The notes beneath the pieces are model-generated. The model searched no databases and had not been told where the DNA came from. It saw only the letters and a list, made by a program, of their open reading frames with translations. A stretch of DNA of 64,000 nucleotides from Macrocystis pyrifera (lineage: Eukaryota; Sar; Phaeophyceae; Laminariales; Laminariaceae). The stretch spans positions 2,249,001 to 2,313,000 of the forward strand of contig JASSKH010000032.1 of assembly GCA_031763025.1 (NCBI GenBank). Direction: 5' to 3'. The position numbers and the translations under genes are program-made. Of the stretch, positions 1 to 13,200 are shown piece after piece; positions within the stretch are counted from its first letter, which is position 1; each line of letters opens with the position of its first letter.

Positions 1-2744
1 CTGGTACCGTACGTGGTGATACGAGACGGGATGGGGCGAAAGGATTCCCGCAGGGAGTTTTTCGTGCGCTTGCTTGTTTTGCAGCGCGCACATCATCATG
101 ATGCTGTTGCTGTGTTGCTGCAAGCTTGAAAAAAAAAGGGGTTACAAGCAACGGGCAAGGATCAATTGCAAGGTTTACCCTTTCGGGACTTGATTAACGT
201 GATTATAGCATGTATGCCGGGAAAAAGTGGCTACGTATCGGTTTCAAAAAGTGGCGAGTACAGCATCGCCCCCAGTGCCTCGTTGGGGGTGATTTGCAGA
301 CCAGTACTGGTACGTACGAGCAAGTATTAATATGTAGGTGTCGGAACTACTCTGTACGATGCAAAAGGAGAAGGAGCGCGTGAAGAAGAAGACGGTGCGG
401 TGGACGCTCACTCTAAACTCTAAACTATGAGGGTGGCTTGCCCTTTTCTTCGGGAAAATGGGTGAGGTTCGTTACTATTTCTGCGGTGTACAAGACGAAT
501 AGAGCTAACCCTAGCAATAGGGCTAACCCTAGCCGTCCAGTAATTCAATCAGACCCAACCAACAATCGGTGAGCGTTAGTTTCTTTGGACCCAACTATCA
601 ATACTGTACGTACCTCAGCCTTTTCCTCGAGTAAGTGGTAAGCTCTACTGCTCTATGCGAGGTACAATATATACCTGGTACAGGAGTACAACAAACAGTA
701 GTGCTCGTGGCCGGTTGATAGGACCAACTTTTTTTTTTGTGGTCCCTTATCTATGGGTGCCAGAAGGGTCATTATGCTATCATGAATATTAATATTTACG
801 GGGGACCATAGTAAATAGGACCTACGGTACACACAAAACCTATATATTTCCCTGTTTTTATTATGAACATTTGGTCCTATTTACTACGGTCCCCCGTAAT
901 AATATTCCCGTATATACACAGCAGCAGTAGTTGTAATATCTTCCCGCCCCTAAAGTACCAAACTCTACTCGGAACTTCGAAGTACTGCTGTAGTTTGACC
1001 CCACCATGTCACGTGTATGTACGTGGATGCAATTGCACATGGGTGCCAGGGGCTAGAGTACTGCTGTAGCGTACGTACAGCAGTAGACTGGTACCACTTT
1101 GGCCGTAGATATAATAGCCGTTTTACAGTATATCGACACTCAAATGATCCTTATATTCCCGAACAGAGAGGCATCTTGTGATGTACCTGGTACGAAATAC
1201 CGGTAGCAGCAGTATGTGCCAGGTGCTATGAGTTATGTTGTCGCAGTATACCAGGTACGATCGTACAGCTGAAGCACCCCTTAGGAATAGGAGCTGAAAC
1301 GGAGTCAGTCTGGTGGCCGCGGCGGACGCAGCTGCTGCTATACCTGGAGAGTGAACGAGAACAAACACTGCCGCCTACTGCTGTATATGTGGAACTACTG
1401 GACATCAGCTGTATTTGTTATGAATGCAGCAGTACGATGCTCTCTCGTACTGCTTGCCAAGTCGGGCCTATTTTTAGTCGGGTTTGACTGCCGTCTATAA
1501 CGTTGCTCCAAACCCGCCCCCTCCACCGCCCACTTGACTCTGTGCACGGCCAGTATGAAAGGTGATACCGTCGTTTCGGGGCTTTGGTTGGATGTTTCAT
1601 GTCCACTTACTCGCCTTGCAGGGCACGTGGCATAATACTGCCGTAACGCCTCCTGCGGGACGGATACGGTAGGGTTCCCTCTACAGACGGCAGTGCCTGG
1701 TATGCGCCACCCAACAGCAGCACCCGCTCTCTTTGTAGCGGCAACGGGTACTACTCCGCACATTTGCACACTCGTGAACCCCGTCTGTGTGCCAAGATTC
1801 TTCGTCTTATCTATTTCAACTCATGCCAGAATGTGTATGTCGTGCCTGTCGTATCCAGTACTATTAATAGGAACATGGCATTGCACTGTCTACTCTGCTT
1901 GCTGCAATCCACTATACTGCTGTAATCTCTGCTGTGTCGTACAGTAGTGTTGTGACCTGTGAGAGCTTGCATTTCTCTAGGATTGAAGAATCGACACGGA
2001 CACTGGTTGTGTTGTGCTGGATGTCGACGGGTAGAAAGCACCGTTGAATGTGAAGAACACGTGACACACACTATAACGCGCCACCGGCACTATAGAGGGA
2101 CCCGTACTGCTGTATTCGAACGCTGGCGAAAGCCGTCGTTTCTGCGGTGCGGTGAATCTTCTGGTCATAGTGTGCGTGTTGAGCAGCGCATGCACTGCTG
2201 AAGAAATCAAGATGCGCGCGTATCGCACAGAACAAGCCCTCGACCTGCGGTACTTCGGACACGAACTTTTCTCGTTCCCGAACCCGGTACGGTAGACCGT
2301 GCAGCTTCGTGTGAGGTGTGAGCGTCCCGCCCTGAAATGATTTCGTGCGGATATAATACACGGAGTTTTGTGTTCGGTCTTTTATTTTGTTTTCCCCCCC
2401 TGCGAAACCCCTAAGGTTGTAAGGAAACGTTCCGTTTCCCTTGTCTTGCATTCTTCGCTGCGAACGGGCGCTGTAGCACCCGCCTCGAGTAAGAGGGATG
2501 TGGTGTGGTTTACTCCTGCTGTTGTAGTGGTCTGTCGATGGCGATTTTTGCCGCTCTTACGAAAAGGGTCATTGGCACAGCAGTATATTTTTATTACTAC
2601 GTATTAATAGTGGGGCCCCCTATCGCCTGTCAATTCCCATGCCCTCGGTCGCTTCCTTCTCGTCTAACTCCCACCCCACCCTTCCTCCACCCTTCCTCCG
2701 TTTTGCCGGGCTCGTCGGGCTCGTCTGGTCCTCTGTGTGTTTAG
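1..2744. other. Upstream region of the DGK gene, no confirmed exon
   Basis: No exon here is secure. The stretch is rich in short motifs such as TACTGCTGTA and the near-palindrome GTACCTGGTAC, and carries one MITE copy. A possible first exon lies at 359-394: an ATG followed by basic residues (MQKEKERVKKKT), ending in phase 0 before a weak donor. Joined to the exon at 2745 it would put a basic stretch before the membrane segment. This is only a guess. Transcript data would settle the start. Confidence 0.4.
797..899. mobile_element. MITE family A, copy 1
   Basis: Short non-autonomous DNA transposon of about 105 bp. The left end TTACGGGGGACCATAGTAAA is matched by its inverted copy on the right, with an AT-rich centre. 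The family is usually flanked by TA. No coding capacity. Confidence 0.85.
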
Positions 2745-2863
2745 GTTCGGCTCTTGTCCTTGGCGATCGCGGCGACGATCGTGTCTTCGATTATCTCCAA
2801 GACCACGTCCGACCTGCTCAAGCTACCCTCGAGGGCCTCCAAGGCGGTCGCAGACACCTCCAG
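2745..2863 (+). CDS. DGK exon 1 (as found): membrane segment
   Basis: Acceptor TTTAG and donor CAG/GTAGTT bound 119 nt, phase 0 to 2. It encodes a hydrophobic run ([16 protein letters not shown]) followed by a polar, basic stretch ([21 protein letters not shown]). DGK-epsilon and plant cluster I enzymes have a membrane segment in the same place, before the C1 pair. There is no ATG in this frame, so an upstream exon must supply the start. Confidence 0.75.
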
Positions 2864-5800
2864 GTAGTTCGGCAGCGCGGCATCAACATTTGTTGTGCAG
2901 CAGTACGCCAACGCACGAGTACCCAGTAGGGCCAGAGGGTTCAGCAGTAGTACGGCAGAGCCTACTGTGTTTGTATAGTGTAGTACAGCGGTTTACCGGA
3001 GGAATCGCAGTATACCACGGTACATAACGGCACAGGGCAAACAGCAGCAGTAATGCAGCATTATGTACGCGTCCGGGTCGCAGTGCAGCAGTACGCCGCA
3101 TTGGTACTGGACAGCTATATACTGTGAGAACGAGTCCCAAGAAAGACAGGCTGAGGTTCACTGGCAAATATTAAAAATCAAAGCTTTTTCAAGGCTGCAG
3201 TCCCGGTTCTGGGTAAAATCACTCAGGATTTGCCTGGTTTGTCTCCAAAACGGGACACTCCAGTCCTAAAAGTGTTGAAAAGTCAGCGCAGAATCTTCAC
3301 ATCGGACAGGTAGATGATGATGATCTTATGTAGGTTGGACGTCGTCTGGATCTTTTTTAGCGTGCCGTTTGATTTCTTGATCAGGATCTGCGGATCTCTA
3401 CCTGGTATAATATTAGTAGTACATATCCGATCAAGGAAAACCTGTAATTGTATAGATTGTTGGTGTGTACCGTGGTCCTATTTACTATGGTCCCCCGTAA
3501 TAGTTCATTCCGGTTTTACGATTTGCCCCCCGGCGACCCGAGGTAGATGATCGAGATGAACTGAACACATGTCTTTTGCACTGAAATGTCTAAATCATTG
3601 GATGGGGATCGGTGATCTGTTCGATACGTGGGATGCTCCTTTCCGGATACGTTAACCCAAACTACTGCTGTAGCGCAGGATTCCTGTTTCTTATGCGTGA
3701 GATTCCCTGTCCTGTTGCGAAGTAGCGCAGTAGTATTACGCGGGACCGTAGTAAATAGTAGTAAATAGGACCAAACATTGTTAGTAAAAATAGGGAAATA
3801 TATATATTTTTTGCGTACCATAGGTTCTATTTAATATGGTCTCCCCGTGGTAGTAGTGTAGCGAAGGTTGCGGTAGTAGTCGTGTCGCAGTGAAGGTTTA
3901 GGGATGCCGACTGGGCGCGCCCCTGCCTCTCCGCTAGGTGACCTCGGGTGTTCTGATGGAAGATGCATACCTCTTCTTGCGCAGAGCAGAGCAGGGCGCG
4001 TGTCGCGCTTGTCGATGGGCTATTGATAGATTTTGTCTTGCCTCGGTCGGTCCGCTTTAACAAGGTTTGCAGGCTGTGAAATCGTCTTTTAACAATTTTT
4101 AATGGTACGGTCCCGCGTGTATGGAGTTACATGGCCGGCGTCACGACTGTTTAACAAGGGGCTGCGGGGGGGGGGGGGGGGGGGGGGCGCCCGCCAGCCC
4201 CTCGAGGTACCGCCAACGACGCTTTGCGTAGGGAGGAATAGAAAGCGTGCCACGGGGGCCCCGGCGAGCGCCCGACGCTATTGGGCATGCGACGCTAATG
4301 GAAGAGTTTCGTATCGACCGCACGGTATTCAGTACCCTCTGCCTCTCCACCCCCGCCAAGCCCCCCACCTCTTTCTATCGAAGTGGCCGATCTTTTGTAA
4401 CTCTCTGAAGTATCAACTTTCTTGTTCTTAGCCTCAGTGTTTCGGCCGTTTCTGTTTATTTTGTCCTTTTCGTTTTTCGTTTTTCCTTATTTTCCTTGTC
4501 GTGATTTTTTTTTTTTTTGTCTCCCCTTCTCTCGAACAGTTTCACCCCGGGCAAGCACAACTGGGTGGCAGCCCCGTCTCGGTGGGACCCCCATTACTGC
4601 TGTGTCTGCGGCGAAGCCATCGCGTGGGTCTCCGACTCCGGCGTCCGTTGCCAGGTGGGTCGGAGGGCCCTTTCTGGGACAAAGCCGTCGATAAATCACG
4701 GCGACGATGTTGGCATGCTACGAAGTACATCCTAAGGCTGTGTATGATGGCGACGGCGTATCCAGCTTTATCCCCCCCCCCCCCCGGGTCTATGGTCGTA
4801 CGACTACGGCCATGCATGAGATCGAGTACATCTCTCCTATCGAGTACACCCCTCCCCCCTCCGTCCTCTGTTGGAAGCAGCCACAGCAGAAAATAATCCG
4901 ATTAATTCGATGCTGTCATCCATGTGGTGCTAGTCCGCCTCACAGGCGGTTCTTCGGGGGATGCAGCTCACCCTTCTTGCGACTCGCCTAACACCTCTTC
5001 GAGCTTGGTGCAAGCAAATTTTGCCCGGTCGGTGGACACCCGACGTGCTCCGTCCCGACATGTTAAGGATGCGAGGGTCTATATCATACAACTACGGCCA
5101 TGCATGATAATGAGTACACCCCCCCCCTTCAATTCATTGACGCTGTCATACATATGCAGGTCGCCCTTCATGCGACTCGCCCAACATCTCATGGCGCTTC
5201 GCGCTTGGTGCTACAGTAGCAATGTCTGCCTGGTGGGTGAAAAGCCGACGTGCTCCGTCCCGGCATTGTAAGGATGCGAGACTCTATGGTCATACGGCTA
5301 CGGCCATGCGTGATAATGAGTACCCCCCCTCCGCCCCCTCCTCTAGCACTCAGCACCTACCCCCCCATGCTCACCCTCATGTCGACCCCCGTGCCAACTC
5401 CCAACCCTTCACTCACCCCCCCACCGGTGCCGCCACCCCAACCTACCCTACACTCTGTTTCGTCGTGGATTGTGCCTGACTAGACTGAGAGTGAACCATC
5501 TGTGTCCATGTCCGTGTTTTTTTCTTCTCCGCCTTGTGGTGTCCCGCGTGCGCAGATCTGTGGGTTGCACGCGCACCTGGGGTGCAGCAAGCGCGCCCAC
5601 AAGGAGGGGCTGGGCTGCAAGGCCCTGTGCGGCGCGGACTTGGAGGTCGCGCATCGGCGGCTGTTTCGCCCATTGGTGATTGCAGTGTTTTTCCTAAGAA
5701 TCTGGTCGAGTCGGGTTTCTTGCAGTCTGTTTCCTACCAGATACCGGTGTAAACTATTAATAGCAATCCCAGCCCGTGAAAACTTAATTGCGGTGGGAAA

Positions 5801-8800
5801 AAGGTGGCTTAACTCATACAGTTTTTTTTTGTGTGTGTGTCGTATGTCCTATTTACTATTGCCCCCCGTAATAATAACATTGATGGCTTTTCCGTACCGT
5901 TCTCCCTTCATAATAGTCAGTTAACATGGTTCACCCTTAGTATCGTGGTCCTCCCTTCGGCCTTTCTTCAAAACATCCAGTAAAAACATACCTCATACTT
6001 TGTGTATATTTAAATCAACACCGGTAGTTGGAGCTCCTCGAGTAAAGAGCACCATTTCAGAAAAGTGCTACGGCAGTAGCGGTCCCTCCATAGGGCCGGT
6101 TGAGTAACGCCGGTTGCCCGCTGTATGTACCGTAGAATACGCGAGATAACACACGGGACAAATTCCAGACCCGGCTTCCTCCGAAACATGCCTCAAGGGG
6201 GGCGCACACAACGGAACTGGTGCCTTTGGTAATAGTTGGTCTAGAAGGTTGCTTGCTTCTAGACGCATCGCTTGTCGTACTCAATACGCCCTCCCCGTCG
6301 GCGAGAGACCCAGCTTTGAAAATCGTCAAAGGGGGTGTGTTATCTTATCACCCTAGTGGGATAAAAATAGTGTCATACGGTAGTGGCTGTGAAGTCGCTT
6401 TGTACAGAGCGGGAGTAGCAACCAGTGTGGTAGTGTGCGGAGTAAGTAGTGCCGGCTACCCCCTACATACTAACTGTATTGTGCCGGTATTGTTATCTGG
6501 CGCACACGTTCATACCGACACTCACTATATGTAGCGGCAACCGGCACTACTGCTGTACCCCTCACGTAGCAGGGGTGATGTTTTTTTTTTCCATCTACAG
6601 TTTGTTCAATGTTGATGTTGGCATCGCTGTTGTCCTGACTCTCGTCGCTGTCATTGTCGCCGGCGGCAGGAGGAGGACGAGCAGGACGAGGATGACGCGT
6701 GCGTGGTGAGCCAGGAGCCGGAGGAAGACGTGAAGCCCGTGATGAGGCACCAGTGGATGCGCGGGAGCATCGACGACTCCCAGGCAAGCGAGGGCCAACA
6801 CAGGACCCCGGTATCGCTCTGGCCCTAGACACTTGTCATGCTGAATAGTGCATACGCCGGACATGTCATCTACAGATCAGATATATCATCTACAGCTATA
6901 TCATCTACAGATAGATCATCTACAGATAGATCATCTACAGATAGATCATCTACAGCTATATCATCTACAGATAGATCATCTACAGATAGATCATCTACAG
7001 CTATATCATCTACAGATAGATCATCTACAGATATATAGTACGCGTATATATCATAGATCATCTGCAGATATATCATCTAGATCCTACATAGCCTGACGTT
7101 CTGAGGCGCTGTGCAAGATCTGTATGCTACAGATCCAACCCGAGGAATGTTTCCTAGATGATGCAGATTACTCCCGCCCGCCTCACAAGTTGCGATAGAT
7201 CATCACGTACAGATGAGGGATTTGTCTACCTCGAAACATGTAGTTGGATATGTGTGGGAATCGATTTCCTGTCCGGAGAGTGCTATTGAAAAAAATGATG
7301 GTAATACCGTCCGGGTAGGCTGTGCAGCAGTTGTGGAGAGCGCAAGAGTGCAGTTGGCTTGTTTTTGCCGTTAGAATTTTGTGGTATCGTTGGGATTTTG
7401 TTGTTGCTGATTTGGGATTTTTCGTGGCAGCAGGGTAGAGTTGTTGACGGGATCGGTGGTCTCCGTTTAGTCGGTGTGGGGGGTCTCTTGTCTGTACGAA
7501 CTCCTTGTGCTTCGCCCGCCATGTGTATCGCTCTTTTGCTTTCGCTTTCGACACCCCGGGTTGCTTCCCCTTTCCTGTGAAGCGTCCAGTGTCATTGGCA
7601 GGGTTTGCCGTCAATGTCATAATTGGAGGGTAGCTTACAGCTTCGCACGTATTCGAGAAAAATGGTTGAGGGTCGCTACGGTGAGCGAGACGGATGTGAC
7701 TAACTCTAACCTTAACATCAGGCCTATAAGAGATCCAATCGACCAATGGTTAGCCAATAAAGATCCAATCGACCAATGGTTGGCCTATAAGAGATCCAAT
7801 CGACCAATGGATAGCGTTCTTAACACCACTCTTCGGCGTAAATGTAAGGGCCGGTTGATCTTCATGATAATGTGTAAACGCTCCTTGTGTCTCCTCACAG
7901 AATGGTATTACGGGGAGCCATAGTAAATAGGACCTACGGTACACACAAAAAACTACATATTTCCCTATTTTTACCAACAATAGTTGGTCCTGTTAACTAT
8001 GGTCCTCCGTAATAGTCTCTTTGTCTCGTGCACAGCAGCGTGTTTTTTCGAGTTTCTCGAATAAGTAAAATATTTTTCTCGAGTACGTGGTACTAGGTGA
8101 GTGTTACGCTCTGCCTGCGTCATTGGCCCCTATTGTCGTCATGGGTCGCCATGGTTATCGTTGCCGTGCTTGATGTGATTTGTATGCTTGTCGTCGTCGT
8201 TCGCGATCGGCCTATCCCTGCCGCAGCCGACTTCTTCAAGGTCGTGCTTGTTTATGGTAGTTGGCGTTGCTTTGTCGTCAATGTCGTCACTCTCGTGCGT
8301 TGTTGTTTTCCGGCGCGCGTATCGTTGCTGCTGTCTTCTGCGTTGTGCTCAATTTTTCGCTAGTGTCCTTGTCGCCACTACCATGTGTCGTGCTTGCTGT
8401 TGCTGCTGCCGTCGTGCGTGTGGGTGGGCTGACGACCTTTCTTTAAGGGCTGTCTGGACTGCAGTCCCGTTTTGGAGACAACCCGCTCAAATTCCAACTA
8501 TTACGGGGGACCATAGTAAATAGGACCGAATATTGCCGGTAAAAAAAGATAAATATATAGGTTTTTGTGTGTACCATAGGTCCTGTTTACTATGCCCCCC
8601 CGTAATACTTTGGCGTATAAAGGGTTTAAGCTTTAAACATGACCAATCCGCCGGAGGATAAAAAAAGAAGAAAGAAAAAAGAAAAAAAAAGAGCTCATCT
8701 TCATTGTCGTGCGTATTTATCGGCATTGTCTTCGGTCGTTCTCATCGACGGTTTCGACGGTTTGTTTTTGTCGTACCAGCCGTGTTTGGCCTGCGGAGGA

Positions 8801-8867
8801 TCCTGCGCGGGGAGCGGAGCGACGGGTCAGAACGGTTTCTCGTGCGCCTGGTGCAAGCTGCAGGTAC

Positions 8868-8901
<34 letters not shown>

Positions 8902-10211
8902 CCGGGTTTTCTTGTGTTGATTCGGCGTGCGCGACCAGCCAGAGGGTCGAGGTTATCTCGCCCATTTTTTTCCCCTACCGCACGGTTTTTTGTCCCTGCG
9001 GGGGGGGGTGTTTTTCGTGGCGTGCAGAGGCGCGTGGGGGTTGTTGTTGATGTTGATCTCGCTTTGGCTCGTTGCCATAACGCAGCCCTTGGCCAGGAAA
9101 TGGTACATAACTTATCCTTTGGCCAGAAAAAGGTGTAAAACCTAGCCCTTGTCCAGGAAAAGTTACATAGCCTAGGTAATGGTCAGGAAAAGTTTCATAC
9201 CGTAGGCCCTTGGTCGGGAAAATGTCCGTATCCTATCCCTTGGCAAGGAAAAGGTACATTGCCTAGTCCTTGGTCAGGAAAAGGTTCAAGGAGTCTGCTG
9301 TCTGCTGGTAGGCAGGGCAGCACACCCAACGCATCTCAACGTGGGTGGGCGAGACAAGCCTCCCGCCGTCTGTCAACGCCATGGACGCCTTCCTGGGGTT
9401 GCGAGCTGCTGCTGTCTCTTTTGTATTTCCCAAAGGCGAGGTATGCAGCAGTGTATAATCCGGTTTGGTGTCGCTCGTGTACGCGGCCACTTTCAACCAT
9501 TGTTGTTAACCGGTTTCCAGCTGCCAAACAAAACAGAACATTTTAGGTGCCGAGCATCCTGTCCAAAGAACGTGGATGCAGTTCTTAACGGGCGAAGCAC
9601 AACACCTCACGGAGCTTCCCGCTTTTGGTGCAATGAATATCTGCCTGATCGACGAAAAGCCGACGTGGCCCGTCTCGGCAGTGCACGTAGGGAGGCGAGG
9701 ATCTATCTGGTCGTACGACTACGGCCATGCGTGACGTAAGTACACCTCTCCCTCCTTGCCGAGCAGGTGCACGAAGGATGCATTGGGCGTGTGTCGGAGG
9801 GGGTGTGCACGCTGGGACGCCACCGGCGATTGATACTACCACCCATCGCGGTGCTCAAGAACCAACCTTTACGGCGGAAAGGTACGCTCGCCGCTCACCT
9901 TGTTAATCGTTCTTCAGGGTTGAGACTGCTGCTGGTGTGGCTTTTCGGGGCTGATTTCTCTTGTGTGTGTGACGTGTTTCATCCTGCTGGGGTTGCGTCC
10001 GTATCGTGCATGGCTTTTGTGGGCTTGTGTGGTGTTTGATACGCGTGTTGCCGTATTACACGCAATATAGGACAGCAGCCTATGGGCATGAAGTTAGGGG
10101 ACATATGTTTGTCCAACATGACGAGGAGGGCGCACCTAACGAGAATGGCGGCTGTGGGGAGATCTCGTCGGGAGCTTTCCGTGCGCGTGGCTCTGCGCTG
10201 GTTGCGGCTGC

Positions 10212-10243
<32 letters not shown>

Positions 10244-13200
10244 TTGTTGTTGATGTTCTCACACTAGCTCATGTCCGACAAAAAAGTTTGAGTCCATGGT
10301 CACAGGACGGGCTCCAAGAAACGAAACCAAAAACTGGAGCGGGGGATTTCCCGCAGGTAAAAAAATATCGTCAAATCAAATTGTACTCGTAGTAAAACAG
10401 TCAGATACGACACGCTTGCACTTTCCCTGTTTTGTTGAGAAAATCGGCTTTGAAGTTCGTTGGAGGGAGTGTGTTATGTTATCACCATGGTGTCATAGTG
10501 TTATGCGGCATGCACGTTCGGTGGGTGCATATGTGTTGAATACTGCATTGACTTACTGTGTTGACTCCTGTGTAGACCGTGTCGATGATGACTTTGTAAC
10601 GGCCTCCTCGTTCGTCATGCCTCTCGCGTACAAACTCCCCCCCCCCCCCTGTTGAAACGCCACCTACCAACCCTCAAAATCCCTCTCTCTTTGCTAATTT
10701 GCCTTGTTTGTCTGTACCTGTGTCGGTCTCTTGTCTTTTCCCTCTTCCCGTTTTTGTGCGTCTCTCTCTCCCTACCCCCCCCCCCCCCCCCCCCCCCCCC
10801 CGCCTATTGTGTCCACGCGTGCACACCGCGCCGTCCTCGTAAACCTCTCCAGGCGGCCTCATTCGAGAGGCGGTGAGCAAAGTGAGACGCGTTCTCCCAG
10901 GGAGCAGGGAGGGGGAGTGCGACCCACCGCCCCCCAACCTCTGCATCGACCCCGCAGACCAAGCCATCGCGGACCAAGCCGTCGCCTCCTCCTCCCCATC
11001 TTCTTCCACCACCACCACCTCTCCCTCCTCCCCCTCCTCCTCCTCTTCCTCCTCCTCTCGCTTCCCTTCCCCGTCCTCCTCTGTCGACCCTTCTTCTTCC
11101 TCCTCCTCGAGGGACCCTCCGCTGCAGGCCAGCTTCGTCGAGGCCGTCCGCGAGGCGGCGGTGGCAGCGGTGTCCGAGGTGGGGCTCGACGTAGCCGGAG
11201 CCAAGGAAGGCGGGAGGCGGATCGCGGGCAAGGTCCACGACTCGATACCCTTGCGCGAGGATGGCGTATGGGGAGATGCCCTCGGCGGCGCCGACGGGGT
11301 CTGGGGGGAAGCCTTGTCCGGGCCCCCCACCCCCGAGACCTCCGCCCCCGGCTCGCCTACCAGCGACGGTGGTAGTGGTGGTGGTAGTGTAGGTGGGAGT
11401 GAGAGTGGAGGGCAGGGTGGGGGTAGGGGGAAGGGTGGGGGTGGGGCCGGGGAGGGGGCGAGGGCTCGGGCGTTCGTCCAGGGTTTGCTCGAGGAGACGG
11501 CCGCGGGGCTGGCGGGGCGACGTTCCTTGCCAGGGGCCGGCGCGGGCGCGGCCGTGGCGGGCGCGGTGGCCGGCGGGATCGAGGAGGCGTGGAGATGGTC
11601 GGAAGGCTGGGATTCTCCCGCTGCGGAGGGTGGCGGAGGTCTGGGGGGAGAAGAGGATGGGGCACGGAGAGAGAGGGGGGTGGAGGAAGGAAGAGGAGGA
11701 CGAAGGGGGGGGGCGGAAGGAGGAGGAGGAGGGAAGGGGGGGGGGCGAGGGAGAGCTGCCCGGCGGTCGTTCCGTGTGTACCGTGGGGCGGGGGACTGGC
11801 GACAGTCGAAGAGAGGTTTGAGGGAATGGGGTGGGAGGGAGGAGGAGGGGGGGGAGAGTGGAAAGAGGGGTGGGGTGATTCCTGAAGACGCTCGGGAGAC
11901 CATCAGCTCGGAGTACGCGTCGATCGAGGGCGGGGTGCTGCAGCCGCTGGGCGGGGAAGAATCCGGACAAGGTTCCGTGCCGACCGCAACCATTGGGGGG
12001 GGCTCTGATGTCGCCACCGAGGATGAAGCAGGTGTCAGAGAGGGAGCGTCGGTGGAGACGACCGCGGCTGCCGTGGCTGGTGCCGGTGGTGTTGGAGAAA
12101 TTGGCGTGTCGGGAGGGGGGAACGGGGACGGGAAGCCCGAGTTCTGGGAGGTTGGAGGGGTCGGTGTGGCGGGGTGGGGGAAGGAAGCCGGGGGAGACGG
12201 GGGAGCGGGGGCGGAAAGGAAGGGAGGTGGTGATGAGCAGAAGCAGCCGGGGGAGAGGGGGGAGGAGGAAGCGGAGGAAGAAGAAGAGGAGGAGGAGGAG
12301 GAGGAAGAGAAGGAGTGGGTGGTGAAGATGCAAGAGCTTTATGCCAAGTTCTCAAACAGGTTAGCAGATTGAAGGGGATGGGAGGCCGCGGCGGGGAGGA
12401 GGGGGTTCTAGCTGTTTTCCCCCGCAACACAAAATTGTTGGCGTGGCGTTTAAGGTGCCGTGGGCCAGATATGGCTCGGTGTTCGTTGCCAACGGTGGGT
12501 CTGCTTAAATTAAAGCCAGCCCAGACGTCAGGAGGTACCAACAAGGAAAAAATACACGAGAGCCGATTCTCTGATTTCGCAGGCAGCCCTTGGTCGTTGA
12601 GCCCTCCCTTTTTTGCCATACCCTTTGTCCCTGTTCGAGCCATTACTCGTAACCCTTGCCCGTTTACCCTTTCTCGTGTCTCTGTCCTTGACCTTACGCT
12701 TACAGTGGTCCTTTTCCCCGCTCCTAGCCCTTCCTCACCCTCCTCGCGCTCACGCTCATTCTTTCTGTTACCCTCTCCTTCTCCCTTGCCTTTACCCTTG
12801 GACCCGCGCTACGATAACAAGAACACGTTTTTGGCCGAAATATTTATGCCTGATTATTTTTAAACGCGTTCCTCAACTGGGGAACCGCCCGGAAAGGCGT
12901 GCCTTATTCACCGAGGAAGGCATGCCTTGTTTCGCCCAGTGAGGCATGCCTTATTTCTCCCGGTACCTGCATGCCTTCTTCTTTCAATAAGGCGTTCATT
13001 TTTCATCCAATGAGGCATATGGTTGATTCATCCAACAGGGCGTTCCCTTTTCACCCAATATGGTGCCTTCTTCACGCAATAAGGCATGCCGTATTGTTGC
13101 TCATCATTTTTCCGTCGGCACCTACAATAGGCGTGGGATTTTTCGTCGGGTTAAGGCCAATATACACGTTTTCCGGAAGTCAGTTATGGGCGACTTGTCG

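Larger units (their letters stand above)
2864..4539 (+). other. DGK intron 1
   Basis: Holds a copy of inverted-repeat family B (3185-3270), a half copy of MITE A (3455-3500), a full MITE A (3736-3849) and a G-run of about 23 near 4167. No coding signal seen. Confidence 0.6.
4655..5555 (+). other. DGK intron 2, built mostly of poly-C-ended repeats
   Basis: Three copies of the poly-C-ended repeat lie in a row here (4786-4859 partial, 4915-5116, 5130-5327), followed by a C-rich tract. No exon-like signal. Confidence 0.65.
6784..8779 (+). other. DGK intron 4 (GC-AG type)
   Basis: Contains a 15-bp tandem repeat (6864-7078), a 38-bp triple repeat (7727-7812), two MITE A copies (7908-8012, 8501-8605) and a fragment of family B (8448-8490). 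No exon seen. Confidence 0.6.
8864..9766 (+). other. DGK intron 5
   Basis: Opens with a T-run of about 31 bp, then a 36-bp tandem repeat (9068-9290) and a copy of the poly-C-ended repeat (9565-9746) that sits against the acceptor of exon 6. Confidence 0.6.

Noticed and set aside
359-394. First DGK exon with ATG
   Set aside because: The phase fits and the peptide is basic, but the donor is weak and the intron would be 2.3 kb; kept only as a suggestion.
6864-7078. CRISPR-like array
   Set aside because: Units are contiguous 15-mers without spacers, in a eukaryotic intron.
10674-12333. Long proline/arginine-rich reading frames on the - strand opposite DGK exon 7
   Set aside because: They mirror the GC-rich + strand exon, have no recognisable domain, and the + strand frame is phase-linked to both neighbouring DGK exons.
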